Source: JBDSTW01 sp039914705 (lineage in GTDB: Bacteria; Pseudomonadota; Gammaproteobacteria; SURF-13). Taken from it: a stretch of DNA of 17,992 nt. Position numbers and translations under genes: made by a program. The notes beneath the pieces are model-generated. The model ran no database searches and was not told the DNA's origin. It saw only the letters and a list, made by a program, of their open reading frames with translations. The stretch is from the NCBI GenBank assembly GCA_039914705.1, contig JBDSOT010000023.1:1-17992 (forward strand). The letters are read 5' to 3'. Shown here piece by piece: positions 1 to 8,170 of the stretch (position 1 is the first letter of the stretch; each line of letters begins with the position of its first letter).

Positions 1-188
1 CTGCTGCGGGCGACAAGATTCATTGTGAAGGTGTCAACTCCTGCAAGGGAACTACTGCCTGTAAAGGTGCGAGCAATGAATGCAAAGGTCAGAATAGCTG
101 CAAGGGCCAAGGCTTTCTGGCGCTGAGCCAGGCTGAGTGCGATGCCGCAAAAGCAACGATGAAAGAAGACGAGATGAAGCACAGTTAA
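1..188 (+). CDS. C-terminal part of a Cys-rich bufferin-type (BufA2-like) metallophore precursor
   Basis: The reading frame is open from the left edge of the window (first full codon at 3) to TAA at 186-188, giving 61 visible residues; the start and presumed signal peptide lie outside. The visible part contains a repeated Cys-Lys-Gly pattern (NSCKG, ACKG, ECKG, NSCKG) preceded by HCEG, ending in KGQGF and followed by a charged tail with one more Cys. This pattern is typical of small exported proteins now called BufA2-type bufferins, which are thought to hold copper in the periplasm. Naming is from remembered family resemblance. Bufferin genes are usually followed by bufB (DUF692) and bufC, but here the next genes are a small secreted protein and a Cus efflux operon, which still fits copper handling. 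An alternative is an uncharacterised metal-binding small protein of another family. Confidence 0.7.
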   Translation, partial: AAGDKIHCEGVNSCKGTTACKGASNECKGQNSCKGQGFLALSQAECDAAKATMKEDEMKHS

Positions 189-214
189 AGCAGCTTAAGC
201 GGGCCAGCTGTACG

Positions 215-233
215 AGCGTCGGCCACGCTTTTC
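215..233 (+). terminator. possible Rho-independent terminator after the bufferin-like gene
   Basis: AGCGT at 215-219 pairs with ACGCT at 225-229 across the 5-nt loop CGGCC, and is followed by TTTTC. The stem is only 5 bp, so termination may be partial. It lies 27 bp past the stop codon of the Cys-rich gene. Confidence 0.4.
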
Positions 234-370
234 TAGTATGCGATTATTGCTTTAACATAAGAAGCCGATAAACTGTTGCGCTATTTATTATTCTAAGCTT
301 GCTGTCAGCCATAACTCGGCGGTACGATGGGCTAAGCTAATGAACAGGTAAATAAAAAGTGCTGCATTTT

Positions 371-766
371 ATGCGCAAACAACGATATGGCTTTAGCCGC
401 GGCATGGTCACCGTGCTGGTTGCATTGTGGCTGGCGTTGGCGTTCCAGCCTTGTGTGATGGCCGGTGTGCAGGCTCTGGAACCGACATCTTGCGATGGCT
501 GTCCTGACGATTCCAGCCTGGCTCAGCAAGGTATGACCCAAACAGATTGCCACGATACTGTTGCTTGCGCCTCGATGAAGGACGACCAGGAGATGCAGGT
601 CGCGGGCTTCGCACGTTCATTGGTTTTAACGGATCAACCCCTGCTGATTGCCTGGGTGACTGATTACCCCTCGGTTAGCGTGCCTTGCGGTAACTTGCTC
701 CCTATTGTAAACAACACCCCCAACGACCCACCCCGCTTATTGAGGTTTTGCATCCTGCAGATTTGA
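371..766 (+). CDS. small secreted Cys-containing protein of unknown function upstream of cus genes
   Basis: This encodes 131 residues from ATG 371. A GTG at 359 in the same frame has an AGGT 9 nt upstream and would add four residues, so the start is uncertain. Residues 12-31 form a hydrophobic segment ending in VMA, consistent with a Sec signal peptide. The mature part has six Cys (SCDGC, TDC, VAC, VPCG, RFC near the C-terminus) and a Pro-rich stretch before the final RFCILQI. No enzyme motif is visible. It sits 47 bp ahead of the TolC-family gene in the same orientation and is probably the first gene of the efflux operon. Small Cys-containing secreted proteins with a C-terminal Pro/Cys tail are often found at this position in RND metal-efflux operons, but no function is known to me. 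A periplasmic metal-sensing or metal-binding role is inference only. Confidence 0.7.
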   Translation: MRKQRYGFSRGMVTVLVALWLALAFQPCVMAGVQALEPTSCDGCPDDSSLAQQGMTQTDCHDTVACASMKDDQEMQVAGFARSLVLTDQPLLIAWVTDYPSVSVPCGNLLPIVNNTPNDPPRLLRFCILQI

Positions 767-813
767 TCGCTCGCCGTTAAATTCCCTGAATTTAATTCTT
801 AAGGAGAGCGCAC

Positions 814-2085
814 ATGTCTGGTTTATTCCCGTTAAAGCCGGGTCGTTTAATCGTTATAATAATATTAGTTGCTGTGGGGCAGTCGGCCGCACAGGCTGCT
901 GATAATTCCTCTAACAACCCCCTAAGCCTAGCCGAAGCCGAACAACTCGCGCTCAGCAACGACCCGCTGCTGACACGCTTCGGCGCCTTGGCATCTGCCT
1001 ACCAGGAACGCGCCGTTGCTGACGCGCAGTTGCCCGATCCGCAGCTCAGTCTTGGCTTGCAGGATATTCCCATCGACAGTTTCAGCCTCACCGACGATGA
1101 GTTCACCGAGCTCGGTATCGGCGTGCAACAGACCTTTCCCGCCGGCGACACCTTGAAGCACAGAGGCAATCAGGCCACGGCCATGGCCGGTGCGGAGCAG
1201 GCGCGCATGGCGGAGGAAGAGCGCCGCGCCCTACGCGAGGTGCGCAACAGTTGGCTGGAGGTTTATTATCAAACCGGCGCGGTAAAGCTGCTGCGCCAGA
1301 ATCAAAAATTATTTTCCCAACTTGTGGAGATCACTCAATCCCAATACGGCGCTGGTTTTGTCACCCAGCAGGATGTGCTGGGTGCTGGCCTTGAGTTGAG
1401 CCTGTTGAAGGACCGCGAGACCGACATCGAAACCGCACGCGCAGCGGCGTTAGCGGAACTCGCGAAGTGGGTAGGTGCTGAGCAGGCCAATCGCCCGCTT
1501 GCCGATGAATGGGATGCCGCACCGCTACCCGAGCGCACGCAGATCGAGGTCGGCCTGGACAGCCATCCGCTCATGCAGGTCGAAGACGCACTGGTGCGCG
1601 CCGGTCAGAGTGGCGTCGATCTTGCGCGCGATCAGTATAAACCCGCCTTCGGCGTGGAACTCGGCTATGGCTTGCGCGGCGGCGGGCGCACCGATTACCT
1701 ATCAGGGATGCTGACACTCGATCTGCCGATATTCACCGGCAAGCGCCAGGATCGGCGACTTGCGGCGAGCCAGCAGGAAGTGTTCGCGGCGCGTTATTCG
1801 CGCGATGACCGTCGACGTGAATTGCGCCAGATGCTGGATGCGCAATATGCCAGCTGGACGCGCCTCGGTGAGCGTCTGACGCGCAATGAAAAACAATTAT
1901 TGCCGCAGGCCACGCAAAACGCCGAGTCCGCACTGAATGCCTACCAAAGTGGTATTACTAATTTCCCTACTTTGGTGCGCGCGCGCATTACCGAGTTGGA
2001 AACGCATCTATCGCTGCTGCGTCTGCGCATTGATCAGGCCAAGGCACATGCGAATCTGCTGTACCTCGCGGGTGAAAACCGATGA
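814..2085 (+). CDS. cusC: TolC-family outer-membrane channel of a copper/silver RND efflux system (CusC-like)
   Basis: The 423-residue protein is the outer-membrane exit duct of the tripartite CusCBA pump. It starts at ATG 814 with a good ribosome-binding site (AAGGAGAG). Residues 1-29 form a signal peptide ending in AQA. There is no lipobox Cys, unlike E. coli CusC, so it is not lipid-anchored and resembles CzcC-type proteins in that respect. The long Gln/Ala/Leu/Arg-rich helical stretches, with the LAEAEQLALSNDP segment near the N-terminus, match the duplicated outer-membrane efflux protein repeat. The length is normal. Its 3' end overlaps the adaptor gene by 4 bp (ATGA), showing translational coupling. 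The copper/silver assignment comes from the neighbouring pump subunits rather than from this sequence itself. Confidence 0.9.
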   Translation: MSGLFPLKPGRLIVIIILVAVGQSAAQAADNSSNNPLSLAEAEQLALSNDPLLTRFGALASAYQERAVADAQLPDPQLSLGLQDIPIDSFSLTDDEFTELGIGVQQTFPAGDTLKHRGNQATAMAGAEQARMAEEERRALREVRNSWLEVYYQTGAVKLLRQNQKLFSQLVEITQSQYGAGFVTQQDVLGAGLELSLLKDRETDIETARAAALAELAKWVGAEQANRPLADEWDAAPLPERTQIEVGLDSHPLMQVEDALVRAGQSGVDLARDQYKPAFGVELGYGLRGGGRTDYLSGMLTLDLPIFTGKRQDRRLAASQQEVFAARYSRDDRRRELRQMLDAQYASWTRLGERLTRNEKQLLPQATQNAESALNAYQSGITNFPTLVRARITELETHLSLLRLRIDQAKAHANLLYLAGENR

Positions 2086-3590
2086 AAAATTTTTTAGGGG
2101 TACTCGTAGTCTTGGCGCTGGGTGTGCTCGTTGGTATCGCCATGCAGCGGTACTGGTTTGATATGCCAGGCATGAATAGCGTAACACCTACCCCGGTCCA
2201 TGCCGACAAAAAGGTGTTGTACTACCGCCATCCGATGACGCCGTCAATTACTTCTGAGCGGCCCTTGAAAGACAGTATGGGGATGGATTACGTCCCGGTG
2301 TATGCGGATGAGACTGCCAACACGGCACAGGCAAGTGGCTCGGCAACGGTGACGATCTCGCCGGCCGTGGTCAACAATATGGGTGTGCGGACTGCAACTG
2401 CGCAACGTGTGCCGCTGGCGCGGCGTATCAATAGTGTTGGCTATGTCGGCTACGACGAAGATCGCTTGCACCATGTCCATTTACGCACCGAGGGCTGGGT
2501 GGAAAATCTGGCCGTTAAGTTTGCAGGTGCGCGCGTGAAGGCAGGCGATTTGCTGTTCGAGTTGTACTCGCCCAAGCTGGTAAATGCGCAAGAAGAATAT
2601 GTGCAGGCCTTGAGCACGGGTAATAAATTTTTGCTGTCGGCATCGCGCGGACGTCTGCGCGCATTGGGTGTGCCCGACGATCTTATCGGGCGGCTGGAGA
2701 AGACACGCCAGGTCGAGCAGCGCGTGAAGAGTTTTGCCCATAGTGATGGCGTGGTGAAGGAACTCAATATTCGCGAGGGAATGTTCATCGACCCGGCTAC
2801 CGAGGCGATGAGTCTCGTGGATTTATCCAGCGTCTGGGTAATGGCCGATATCTTCGAGCAGCAGGCGCAATGGGCAGAACTCGGCCAGCAGGCCGAGATG
2901 CGCATAGCTTCCATGCCAGGCAAGGTCTGGCAGGGCCAGGTCGACTATATCTATCCCAGTCTCGATCCCGTTACACGCACGCTTAAGCTGCGCCTGCGTT
3001 TTGATAATCCAGACGAATTATTGAAGCCAAATATGTATGCCGATGTGATAATCGCCGATGCTGCCAAACAGGGCACACTGAGCATTCCACGCGAGGCGGT
3101 GATCAGCACGGGCGATGGACAGCGTGTCATCATCGCCTTGGGTGCCGGTAAATTTGTACCGCGCACTATCAAGTCCGGCATCGAGGCCGGTGAGCGCATC
3201 GAAATAACCGATGGCCTTAGTGAAGGCGAAAGCGTGGTGGTATCCGGCCAGTTTCTCATCGACTCGGAGAGTAGTCTCAAGGCGGGCCTGGATCGTTTGA
3301 CGAGTGTTACGCAAACTACGCCGTCGCCGGTTTCCGGCACCACAAATCCGGTACAGACGGCAATCGGCACAGGGATCGTCAAGGCCGTCGATAACACCAA
3401 ACTCAACATCAGCCACGGACCCATTACAAGCCTCAACTGGCCAGCGATGACCATGGACTTCCAGCTAGCCAATCCCAGGCTGGCCGATGGCATCACAGCG
3501 GGCATGCGCATCGAGTTTGAGTTCAGCCAAAATAAAGTGGGGGCTTATGTCATTCGTAAGCTGACCCCGATAGCGCAGGAAGGCTCATGA
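2082..3590 (+). CDS. cusB: periplasmic adaptor CusB with fused C-terminal CusF domain
   Basis: The 502-residue membrane-fusion protein links the inner-membrane pump to the outer-membrane duct. Residues 4-20 are a membrane anchor or uncleaved signal. Residues 44-74 are a heavy-metal-binding segment (YYRHPMTP ... SMGMDYVPVY) of the type that precedes CusB cores. Biotin/lipoyl-like and beta-barrel regions follow (for example REGMFIDP, then SVWVMADIFEQQ). From about residue 429 there is a complete CusF-like domain with His445, Trp453, Met456 and Met458. Their spacing (8, 3, 2) equals that of H36, W44, M47 and M49 in E. coli CusF, the Cu(I)/Ag(I) site with its cation-pi tryptophan. The chaperone that is separate in E. 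coli is therefore carried on the adaptor here. The gene overlaps both neighbours by 4 bp. Confidence 0.94.
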   Translation: MKNFLGVLVVLALGVLVGIAMQRYWFDMPGMNSVTPTPVHADKKVLYYRHPMTPSITSERPLKDSMGMDYVPVYADETANTAQASGSATVTISPAVVNNMGVRTATAQRVPLARRINSVGYVGYDEDRLHHVHLRTEGWVENLAVKFAGARVKAGDLLFELYSPKLVNAQEEYVQALSTGNKFLLSASRGRLRALGVPDDLIGRLEKTRQVEQRVKSFAHSDGVVKELNIREGMFIDPATEAMSLVDLSSVWVMADIFEQQAQWAELGQQAEMRIASMPGKVWQGQVDYIYPSLDPVTRTLKLRLRFDNPDELLKPNMYADVIIADAAKQGTLSIPREAVISTGDGQRVIIALGAGKFVPRTIKSGIEAGERIEITDGLSEGESVVVSGQFLIDSESSLKAGLDRLTSVTQTTPSPVSGTTNPVQTAIGTGIVKAVDNTKLNISHGPITSLNWPAMTMDFQLANPRLADGITAGMRIEFEFSQNKVGAYVIRKLTPIAQEGS

Positions 3591-6500
3591 TCGCGCGTAT
3601 TATTCACTGGTCGATCCACAACCGTCCCCTGGTGTTGCTGCTCACCCTGCTGCTCATGGCATGGGGTATTTACGCGATCAAGAACACGCCGGTCGACGCC
3701 ATTCCCGATCTTTCGGATGTGCAGGTCATCATCAAGACCGTTTATCCCGGCCAGGCCCCACAGGTGGTCGAGGATCAGGTGACGTACCCGCTCACCACCA
3801 CGATGTTGTCGGTGCCCGGAGCGACCACGGTGCGTGGCTATTCCTTCTTTAACGAATCCGATGTTTACATCTTGTTCGAGGACGGCACCGATCCATACTG
3901 GGCGCGCTCGCGCGTGCTCGAATATTTAAGCCAGATTACCGATCGTTTGCCCAAAAACGCACGCCCTGCGCTTGGCCCCGATGCCAGCGGCGTGGGATGG
4001 ATCTATGAATATGCGCTGGTTGATCGCAGCGGCAAACACGACCTCGCGCAGTTGCGCAGCATTCAGGACTGGCGGCTCAAATTCGAATTGCGTGCCGTGC
4101 CCGGTGTGGCCGAGGTTGCCACTCTGGGCGGCATGGTTAAGCAATACCAAGTCGTCGTAAATCCAAATCGCCTGCGTGCTTACAACATTACACTCGCGCA
4201 ATTACGCGCCGCCATAGAGCAGGCCAGCCAGGAGGCCGGCGGCGCGGTGATCGAGATGGCCGAGGCCGAATATCTGGTGCGCACCAAGGGTTACGTATCG
4301 AGCCTTGATGATTTGCGCGCGGTACCGGTGGGGGTGAACTCCGGCGGTACACCGTTACTGCTGGAAGATGTCGCCGAGATTCGCCTGGGTCCGCAACTGC
4401 GCCAGGGCATTGCCGAATTAAACGGTGAAGGCGAGGTTGTGGGCGGCATTGTGGTGATGCGCGCGGGCGAAAATGCGCAAGCAACCATCGAGGCCGTGAA
4501 GACCCGGTTAAAGGAATTAAAAAAGACCTTGCCGAAAGGCGTGGAGATTATCGAGACCTACGACCGTTCTCAGTTCATCCAGCGCACGGTGAGCAATCTT
4601 AAGGAAAAATTGATCGAGGAATTTATTGTCGTGGCGCTGGTGTGCCTGGTATTTCTGTTTCATATCCGTTCAGCACTGGTGGCGATCATAGCCTTGCCGC
4701 TGGGAATATTGACGGCCTTCATCGTGATGTATTACCAGGGCATCAATGCAAACATTATGTCGCTGGGCGGCATCGCGATTGCCATCGGTGCGATGGTCGA
4801 TGCGGCCATCGTGATGATCGAGAATGCGCACAAGCATCTGGAACATGAAAGGCTTACCGACGCCAATCGCTGGGACATCATGCAAAGATCGGCGGTCGAG
4901 GTTGGCCCGCCACTGTTTTTTGCGCTGTTGATTATCACTCTGAGCTTCCTGCCGGTGTTCACTCTGGAAGGCCAGGAGGGCCGTTTGTTCGCGCCGCTCG
5001 CCTACACCAAGACCTATGCCATGGCCGCCGCCGCCGGGCTTTCGATTACGCTGATCCCGGTGCTGATGGGTTATTTCATCCGGGGCAAGATTGTGCCCGA
5101 GAAAAAGAATCCGTTGAATCGTGTGTTGATTGCGCTTTATATGCCGGTGATCTCCGGCGTGCTGCGGTTTCCAAAAACCACAGTCGTCATCACATTATTG
5201 CTGGTCGCGAGCCTGGTGTTTCCGCTGTCAAAGCTGGGTTCCGAATTTATGCCCGGCATGGACGAGGGTGACCTCATGTACATGCCGACCTTGCTGCCTG
5301 CCGCATCCATCGGCGAGGCGCAGCAATTTTTGCAACAGAGCGACAAACTTATCAAGACGGTTCCCGAGGTGAAAACCGTGTTCGGAAAAATCGGCCGCGC
5401 CGATACCGCAACCGATCCCGCGCCGCTGGCCATGCTCGAAACCATCATCCAGTTCAAACCAAAAGATGAGTGGCGCGCGGGCATGACGCCGGAAAAGTTG
5501 CGACAAGAACTGGATCGCGTAGTGCAATTTCCCGGCGTGTCGAACGTCTGGGTGATGCCCATCAAGACGCGTATAGACATGTTGTCCACCGGCATCAAGA
5601 CACCGGTTGGTATCAAAATCACCGGACCCGATCTCAAGATAATCGAAAACATCGGCAAACAGGTCGAACAGGCCGTGCGCAAGGTGCCCGGCACGACGTC
5701 AGCCTATGCCGAGCGCGTGAGTGGCGGACGTTATATCAATATCGACATCGACCGCCGCGCGGCGGCGCGTTTCGGCCTGAACATCGGCGCTGTGCAGGAC
5801 GTGGTGAGCATGGCGGTCGGCGGTGCCAATATTGCCGAGGCAGTCGAGGGACGCGAGCGCTATCCGATTAATATTCGTTACCCACAGGAGTTGCGCGACT
5901 CCGTGGAGCAATTGCGCCTATTGCCTGTGGTTGCACCCGGCGGTGCGCAGATTCCGTTGGGTGCGGTAACGACAATCGAGATTGCCGATGGCCCGGACAT
6001 GATCAAGAGTGAAGATGCGCAACTTACAGGTTGGGTGTATGTGTATACCGAAGGCGTCGACCTAGGTTCGTACATAAGTGACGCGCAAATCAAGGTCAGC
6101 GAAAATATAAAATTGCCCAGCGGTTATACATTGTCCTGGTCGGGTCAGTTCGAGTATCTGGAGCGCGCCAGGGAGCGTTTGCAGTATGTCATTCCGTTAA
6201 CCCTCGCAATTATTCTGCTGCTGCTTTATTTGAGTTTTCGTAACTTTACGCAGGCACTGATGATCATGGGCGCGGTGCCGCTCGCCCTGGTCGGCGGTTT
6301 CTGGCTGCTCTATGTGCTGGACTACAATCTCTCGGTTGCGGTTGGCGTCGGGTTCATCGCGTTGGCTGGGGTAGCCGCAGAATTCGGGATCATCATGCTG
6401 GTCTATCTCGACCAGGCCTTGCAGCGCCATCAGCCTACAACACTTAATGGTCTGCGCGCGGCAATCATCGAAGGGGCGGTCATGCGTGTGCGTCCCAAGG

Positions 6501-6703
6501 CGATGACCGCAGCGGTTATTATTGCGGGCCTGTTGCCGATCATGTTGGGCACCGGTGCCGGTTCCGAGGTAATGAAGCGCATTGCCGCGCCGATGGTCGG
6601 GGGCATGATTACTGCGCCGCTCGTCTCGTTATTTTTAATCCCGGTACTATACCTGCTGTGGAAGGTGCGCGGATTGCCGGGAACAGGCGAACAAAAGGTT
6701 TAA
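3587..6703 (+). CDS. cusA: RND-family copper/silver efflux pump CusA
   Basis: The 1038-residue inner-membrane proton-driven pump has the expected family length, with a TM helix at residues 13-30, two large periplasmic loops and two TM bundles. Asp405 lies in IGAMVDAAIVMIENAHK, at the same number as the proton-relay Asp of E. coli CusA. Met566 (YMP), Met616 (LAMLET) and Met665 (IDMLSTGIK) sit exactly seven residues before E. coli M573, M623 and M672, the three-methionine Cu(I)/Ag(I) site, so monovalent copper or silver is the predicted substrate rather than Co/Zn/Cd. The start ATG overlaps the cusB stop by 4 bp. It is the last gene of the operon; no clear terminator hairpin was found after its stop. 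Confidence 0.96.
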   Translation: MIARIIHWSIHNRPLVLLLTLLLMAWGIYAIKNTPVDAIPDLSDVQVIIKTVYPGQAPQVVEDQVTYPLTTTMLSVPGATTVRGYSFFNESDVYILFEDGTDPYWARSRVLEYLSQITDRLPKNARPALGPDASGVGWIYEYALVDRSGKHDLAQLRSIQDWRLKFELRAVPGVAEVATLGGMVKQYQVVVNPNRLRAYNITLAQLRAAIEQASQEAGGAVIEMAEAEYLVRTKGYVSSLDDLRAVPVGVNSGGTPLLLEDVAEIRLGPQLRQGIAELNGEGEVVGGIVVMRAGENAQATIEAVKTRLKELKKTLPKGVEIIETYDRSQFIQRTVSNLKEKLIEEFIVVALVCLVFLFHIRSALVAIIALPLGILTAFIVMYYQGINANIMSLGGIAIAIGAMVDAAIVMIENAHKHLEHERLTDANRWDIMQRSAVEVGPPLFFALLIITLSFLPVFTLEGQEGRLFAPLAYTKTYAMAAAAGLSITLIPVLMGYFIRGKIVPEKKNPLNRVLIALYMPVISGVLRFPKTTVVITLLLVASLVFPLSKLGSEFMPGMDEGDLMYMPTLLPAASIGEAQQFLQQSDKLIKTVPEVKTVFGKIGRADTATDPAPLAMLETIIQFKPKDEWRAGMTPEKLRQELDRVVQFPGVSNVWVMPIKTRIDMLSTGIKTPVGIKITGPDLKIIENIGKQVEQAVRKVPGTTSAYAERVSGGRYINIDIDRRAAARFGLNIGAVQDVVSMAVGGANIAEAVEGRERYPINIRYPQELRDSVEQLRLLPVVAPGGAQIPLGAVTTIEIADGPDMIKSEDAQLTGWVYVYTEGVDLGSYISDAQIKVSENIKLPSGYTLSWSGQFEYLERARERLQYVIPLTLAIILLLLYLSFRNFTQALMIMGAVPLALVGGFWLLYVLDYNLSVAVGVGFIALAGVAAEFGIIMLVYLDQALQRHQPTTLNGLRAAIIEGAVMRVRPKAMTAAVIIAGLLPIMLGTGAGSEVMKRIAAPMVGGMITAPLVSLFLIPVLYLLWKVRGLPGTGEQKV

Positions 6704-7020
6704 CTGCGTGTCCAAAAAATCGTTATGACCGGTGCTTCGTCGACGAGACCTTCAGCGAGCTGGCGACTGATTCGGAGGGTGGCGTGAGATATTGCCGACC
6801 GAGAGCGTATGTTTGCAGTTGAAATAAAGTGGCAGGAGAGGGGTTATTGGCAAAACTGCTGAAATAAATAATCCCTACAGCATTCTAATATCCGTCTTAC
6901 AACAGCAGCATTCCCTTTCCCGCCAGCGGGAGAGGGCGAGGGTGGCTTAGATTAATCACCCTCATCCTAACTTTCTCCCCTCGCGGAGAGAAGGAATAAA
7001 GAAGCATCCACTAAGGGCAA
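6704..7020. other. non-coding stretch between cusA and a pseudogene
   Basis: No reading frame with family resemblance was found on either strand in these 317 bases. The only structured part is the repeat pair at about 6911-6995. The rest shows no recognisable promoter or terminator. Confidence 0.6.
6911..6995. repeat. inverted pair of dispersed palindromic repeats (CCCTTTCCCG/CGGGAGAGGG type)
   Basis: The left unit is a hairpin with CCCTTTCCCG at 6913-6922 pairing with CGGGAGAGGG at 6927-6936 (one G-T pair) around the loop CCAG, followed by CGAGGGTG. The right unit reads CACCCTCATCCTAACTTTC and then a GAGAGAAGG arm, i.e. the same element in opposite orientation, so GAGGGTG and CACCCTC face each other across about 12 nt. 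A related unit lies in the tRNA cluster at 12403-12447. It resembles REP-like or MITE-like elements common in gammaproteobacterial intergenic regions. No function is assigned. Confidence 0.7.
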
Positions 7021-7515
7021 CGCTCTTTGCCGGAAATGGATTCTGTCTCGATGAATAACCATCGCCCAGGGACGATGAGCGTCCGGAACTCGACATGCGC
7101 CTAGGTATGCCGACCGGCGCGGCAATGCCGCTGATGTGGGCACATGCCGAATACGTAAAATTATTACGCACCGTCGCCGACGACCAGGTGTTCGATTGCA
7201 TACCGATAGTTGCCGAGCGTTATCAGAAAAAACGTGGCCGGAAAGACCTGGAAATCGAGACCCGGACAAACCTTACACATTCAGGCCCCCGGCGCATTTC
7301 GCCTGGTCTGGTCGTGTGATGAATGGCTGAAGGTTAATGACGTTGCGGCCAAGGCGAGCGGCCTTGGAATTTATTTCGTGGATATCCCGCTGCCCAAAAC
7401 CCAACGTGCCCCGGTGCGCTTTACCTTTTTCTGGCTGGAGGTCGTGGACATACCTTTTTTCCGGCGCGAGTGCGAGCAGTGGGAAGGGCGGGATTATGCT
7501 GTAGTGACATCTTGA
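7021..7515 (+). pseudogene. degenerate 3' remnant of a GH15 (glucoamylase / glucodextranase-type) gene
   Basis: Two overlapping frames together give the C-terminal end of a glycoside hydrolase family 15 protein. The first frame, open from 7059, reads MPTGAAMPLMWAHAEYVKLL and then VFDCIPIVAERY, which matches the conserved P-(T/S)-G-(A/S)-AMPL-WAHAEY-KL region of GH15 enzymes. The homology then continues in a different frame (from about 7230) with GQTLHIQAPGAFRLVW, GIYFVDIP, VRFTFFW and WEGRDYAV up to TGA at 7513-7515, the usual GH15 tail. A +1/-1 frameshift therefore lies near 7225-7250. In the first frame an in-frame TAA at 7056-7058 also interrupts the match upstream (NGFCLDE resembles the NG-x-IPEQ region). 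The catalytic domain is absent, so this cannot be an active enzyme. Family assignment is by remembered motifs. Confidence 0.75.
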
Positions 7516-7574
7516 AAATATCAGCTAACCGTTGAAGGGGAAAGATTAAAATGAGGATGGCTTAACTTATCTAA

Positions 7575-7864
7575 GGAACCTCTGAACAATTCCATTCATG
7601 GAATTTTCAGAGACGACCGCTCCTTCGCATCCATGCGCCCGCGGCATTGGGGCTTCCTGCCCGGCAAATAGCAAAAAATATGATTTTTTCTTTTCTTCAT
7701 TTTTCAAACACTTGTGTGTTTGAAAATAGCGGCACATCCCTGTACCGCAGGAAACTCTGAGTAATCAGAGCGTCCCTACGGAAACGCTGAATAAATTCCA
7801 TTCTGAAATTCTCAGAGCGGCACATCCGCGCGCCGCAGGAATCTCTGAATACCGCAGAGATTCC
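7575..7864. repeat. cluster of four related palindromic units (GGAANCNCTGA ... CAGAG)
   Basis: Four units begin with a near-identical motif: GGAACCTCTGAACAA at 7575, GGAAACTCTGAGTAA at 7750, GGAAACGCTGAATAA at 7780 and GGAATCTCTGAATAC at 7838. Each can fold on itself. In unit 1, CTCTGA (7580-7585) faces TCAGAG (7607-7612) with an inner AATTCCAT/ATGGAATT stem. Unit 2 has CTCTGA/TCAGAG around GTAA. Unit 4 has GGAATCTCTG (7838-7847) pairing perfectly with CAGAGATTCC (7855-7864). Units 2 and 4 are preceded by the same GCGGCACATCC ... CCGCAGGAA stretch (7729-7754 and 7817-7842). No coding capacity is seen. This looks like nested copies of a small non-autonomous element. Confidence 0.75.
7701..7726. 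repeat. perfect 11-bp stem-loop
   Basis: TTTTCAAACAC (7701-7711) pairs perfectly with GTGTTTGAAAA (7716-7726) around TTGT. It is preceded by a T-rich run and lies between palindromic units 1 and 2. It lacks a downstream T tract on either strand, so it is not a convincing terminator. Confidence 0.6.
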
Positions 7865-7905
7865 CTAATATGCTCGTTCTGAATGACATGCGGTTGTACC
7901 GCTCG

Positions 7906-8106
7906 TTACTCACCCACGTTTTTAAATTCCAGTAACGTTTTTTCCCACTCTTGGGGCAGTGCTCGTTCAGTGCGCGCGGGATCAACGTCTGACTCTTCAT
8001 CCAGGGCATCGGCATATTTGGTCAATAGCGTGGCCATCAGGTTGCCGTACACGATAAGTTTCCTAATTACGGCGGGATTGGGTTGGCGTGAGTCAACTAT
8101 CATCAT
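7906..8106 (-). CDS. small protein of unknown function downstream of the Ner-like regulator
   Basis: The 66-residue protein starts at ATG 8106 with GAGGTAAGGA just upstream; a second ATG follows immediately at 8103. The sequence is mostly helical in appearance and acidic towards the C-terminus (LDEESDVDPARTE, then QEWEKTLLEF), with no membrane segment or Cys. It is in the same orientation as the Ner-like gene and 64 bp after it, so both are probably co-transcribed. In Mu-like phages the position after ner is normally occupied by the transposase genes, which are missing here. I do not recognise the family. It could be a small early phage protein or a truncated one, because the palindrome cluster begins about 40 bp past its stop. 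Confidence 0.5.
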   Translation of the reverse strand: MMIVDSRQPNPAVIRKLIVYGNLMATLLTKYADALDEESDVDPARTERALPQEWEKTLLEFKNVGE

Positions 8107-8170
8107 TCCTTACCTCTAATTTTTCCTGGCCTTCGAATCGCACAACTTTCATCTATATGTTAGCTCACGC

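Noticed and set aside
189..370. MerR/CueR-type promoter before the cus operon
   Set aside because: No long-spacer -35/-10 pair with a clear dyad could be found; only weak AT-rich matches exist.
2951..3511. 186-codon open frame on the - strand inside cusB
   Set aside because: It is antisense to a clearly conserved gene, has no family resemblance and no ribosome-binding site; it reflects the codon bias of the + strand gene.
5137..5694. 185-codon open frame on the - strand inside cusA
   Set aside because: It is a shadow of the cusA coding frame, which is confirmed here by conserved Met residues.
7575..7864. CRISPR-like array
   Set aside because: The repeats are palindromic units of unequal spacing and unequal centres with no regular spacers, and no cas genes are near.
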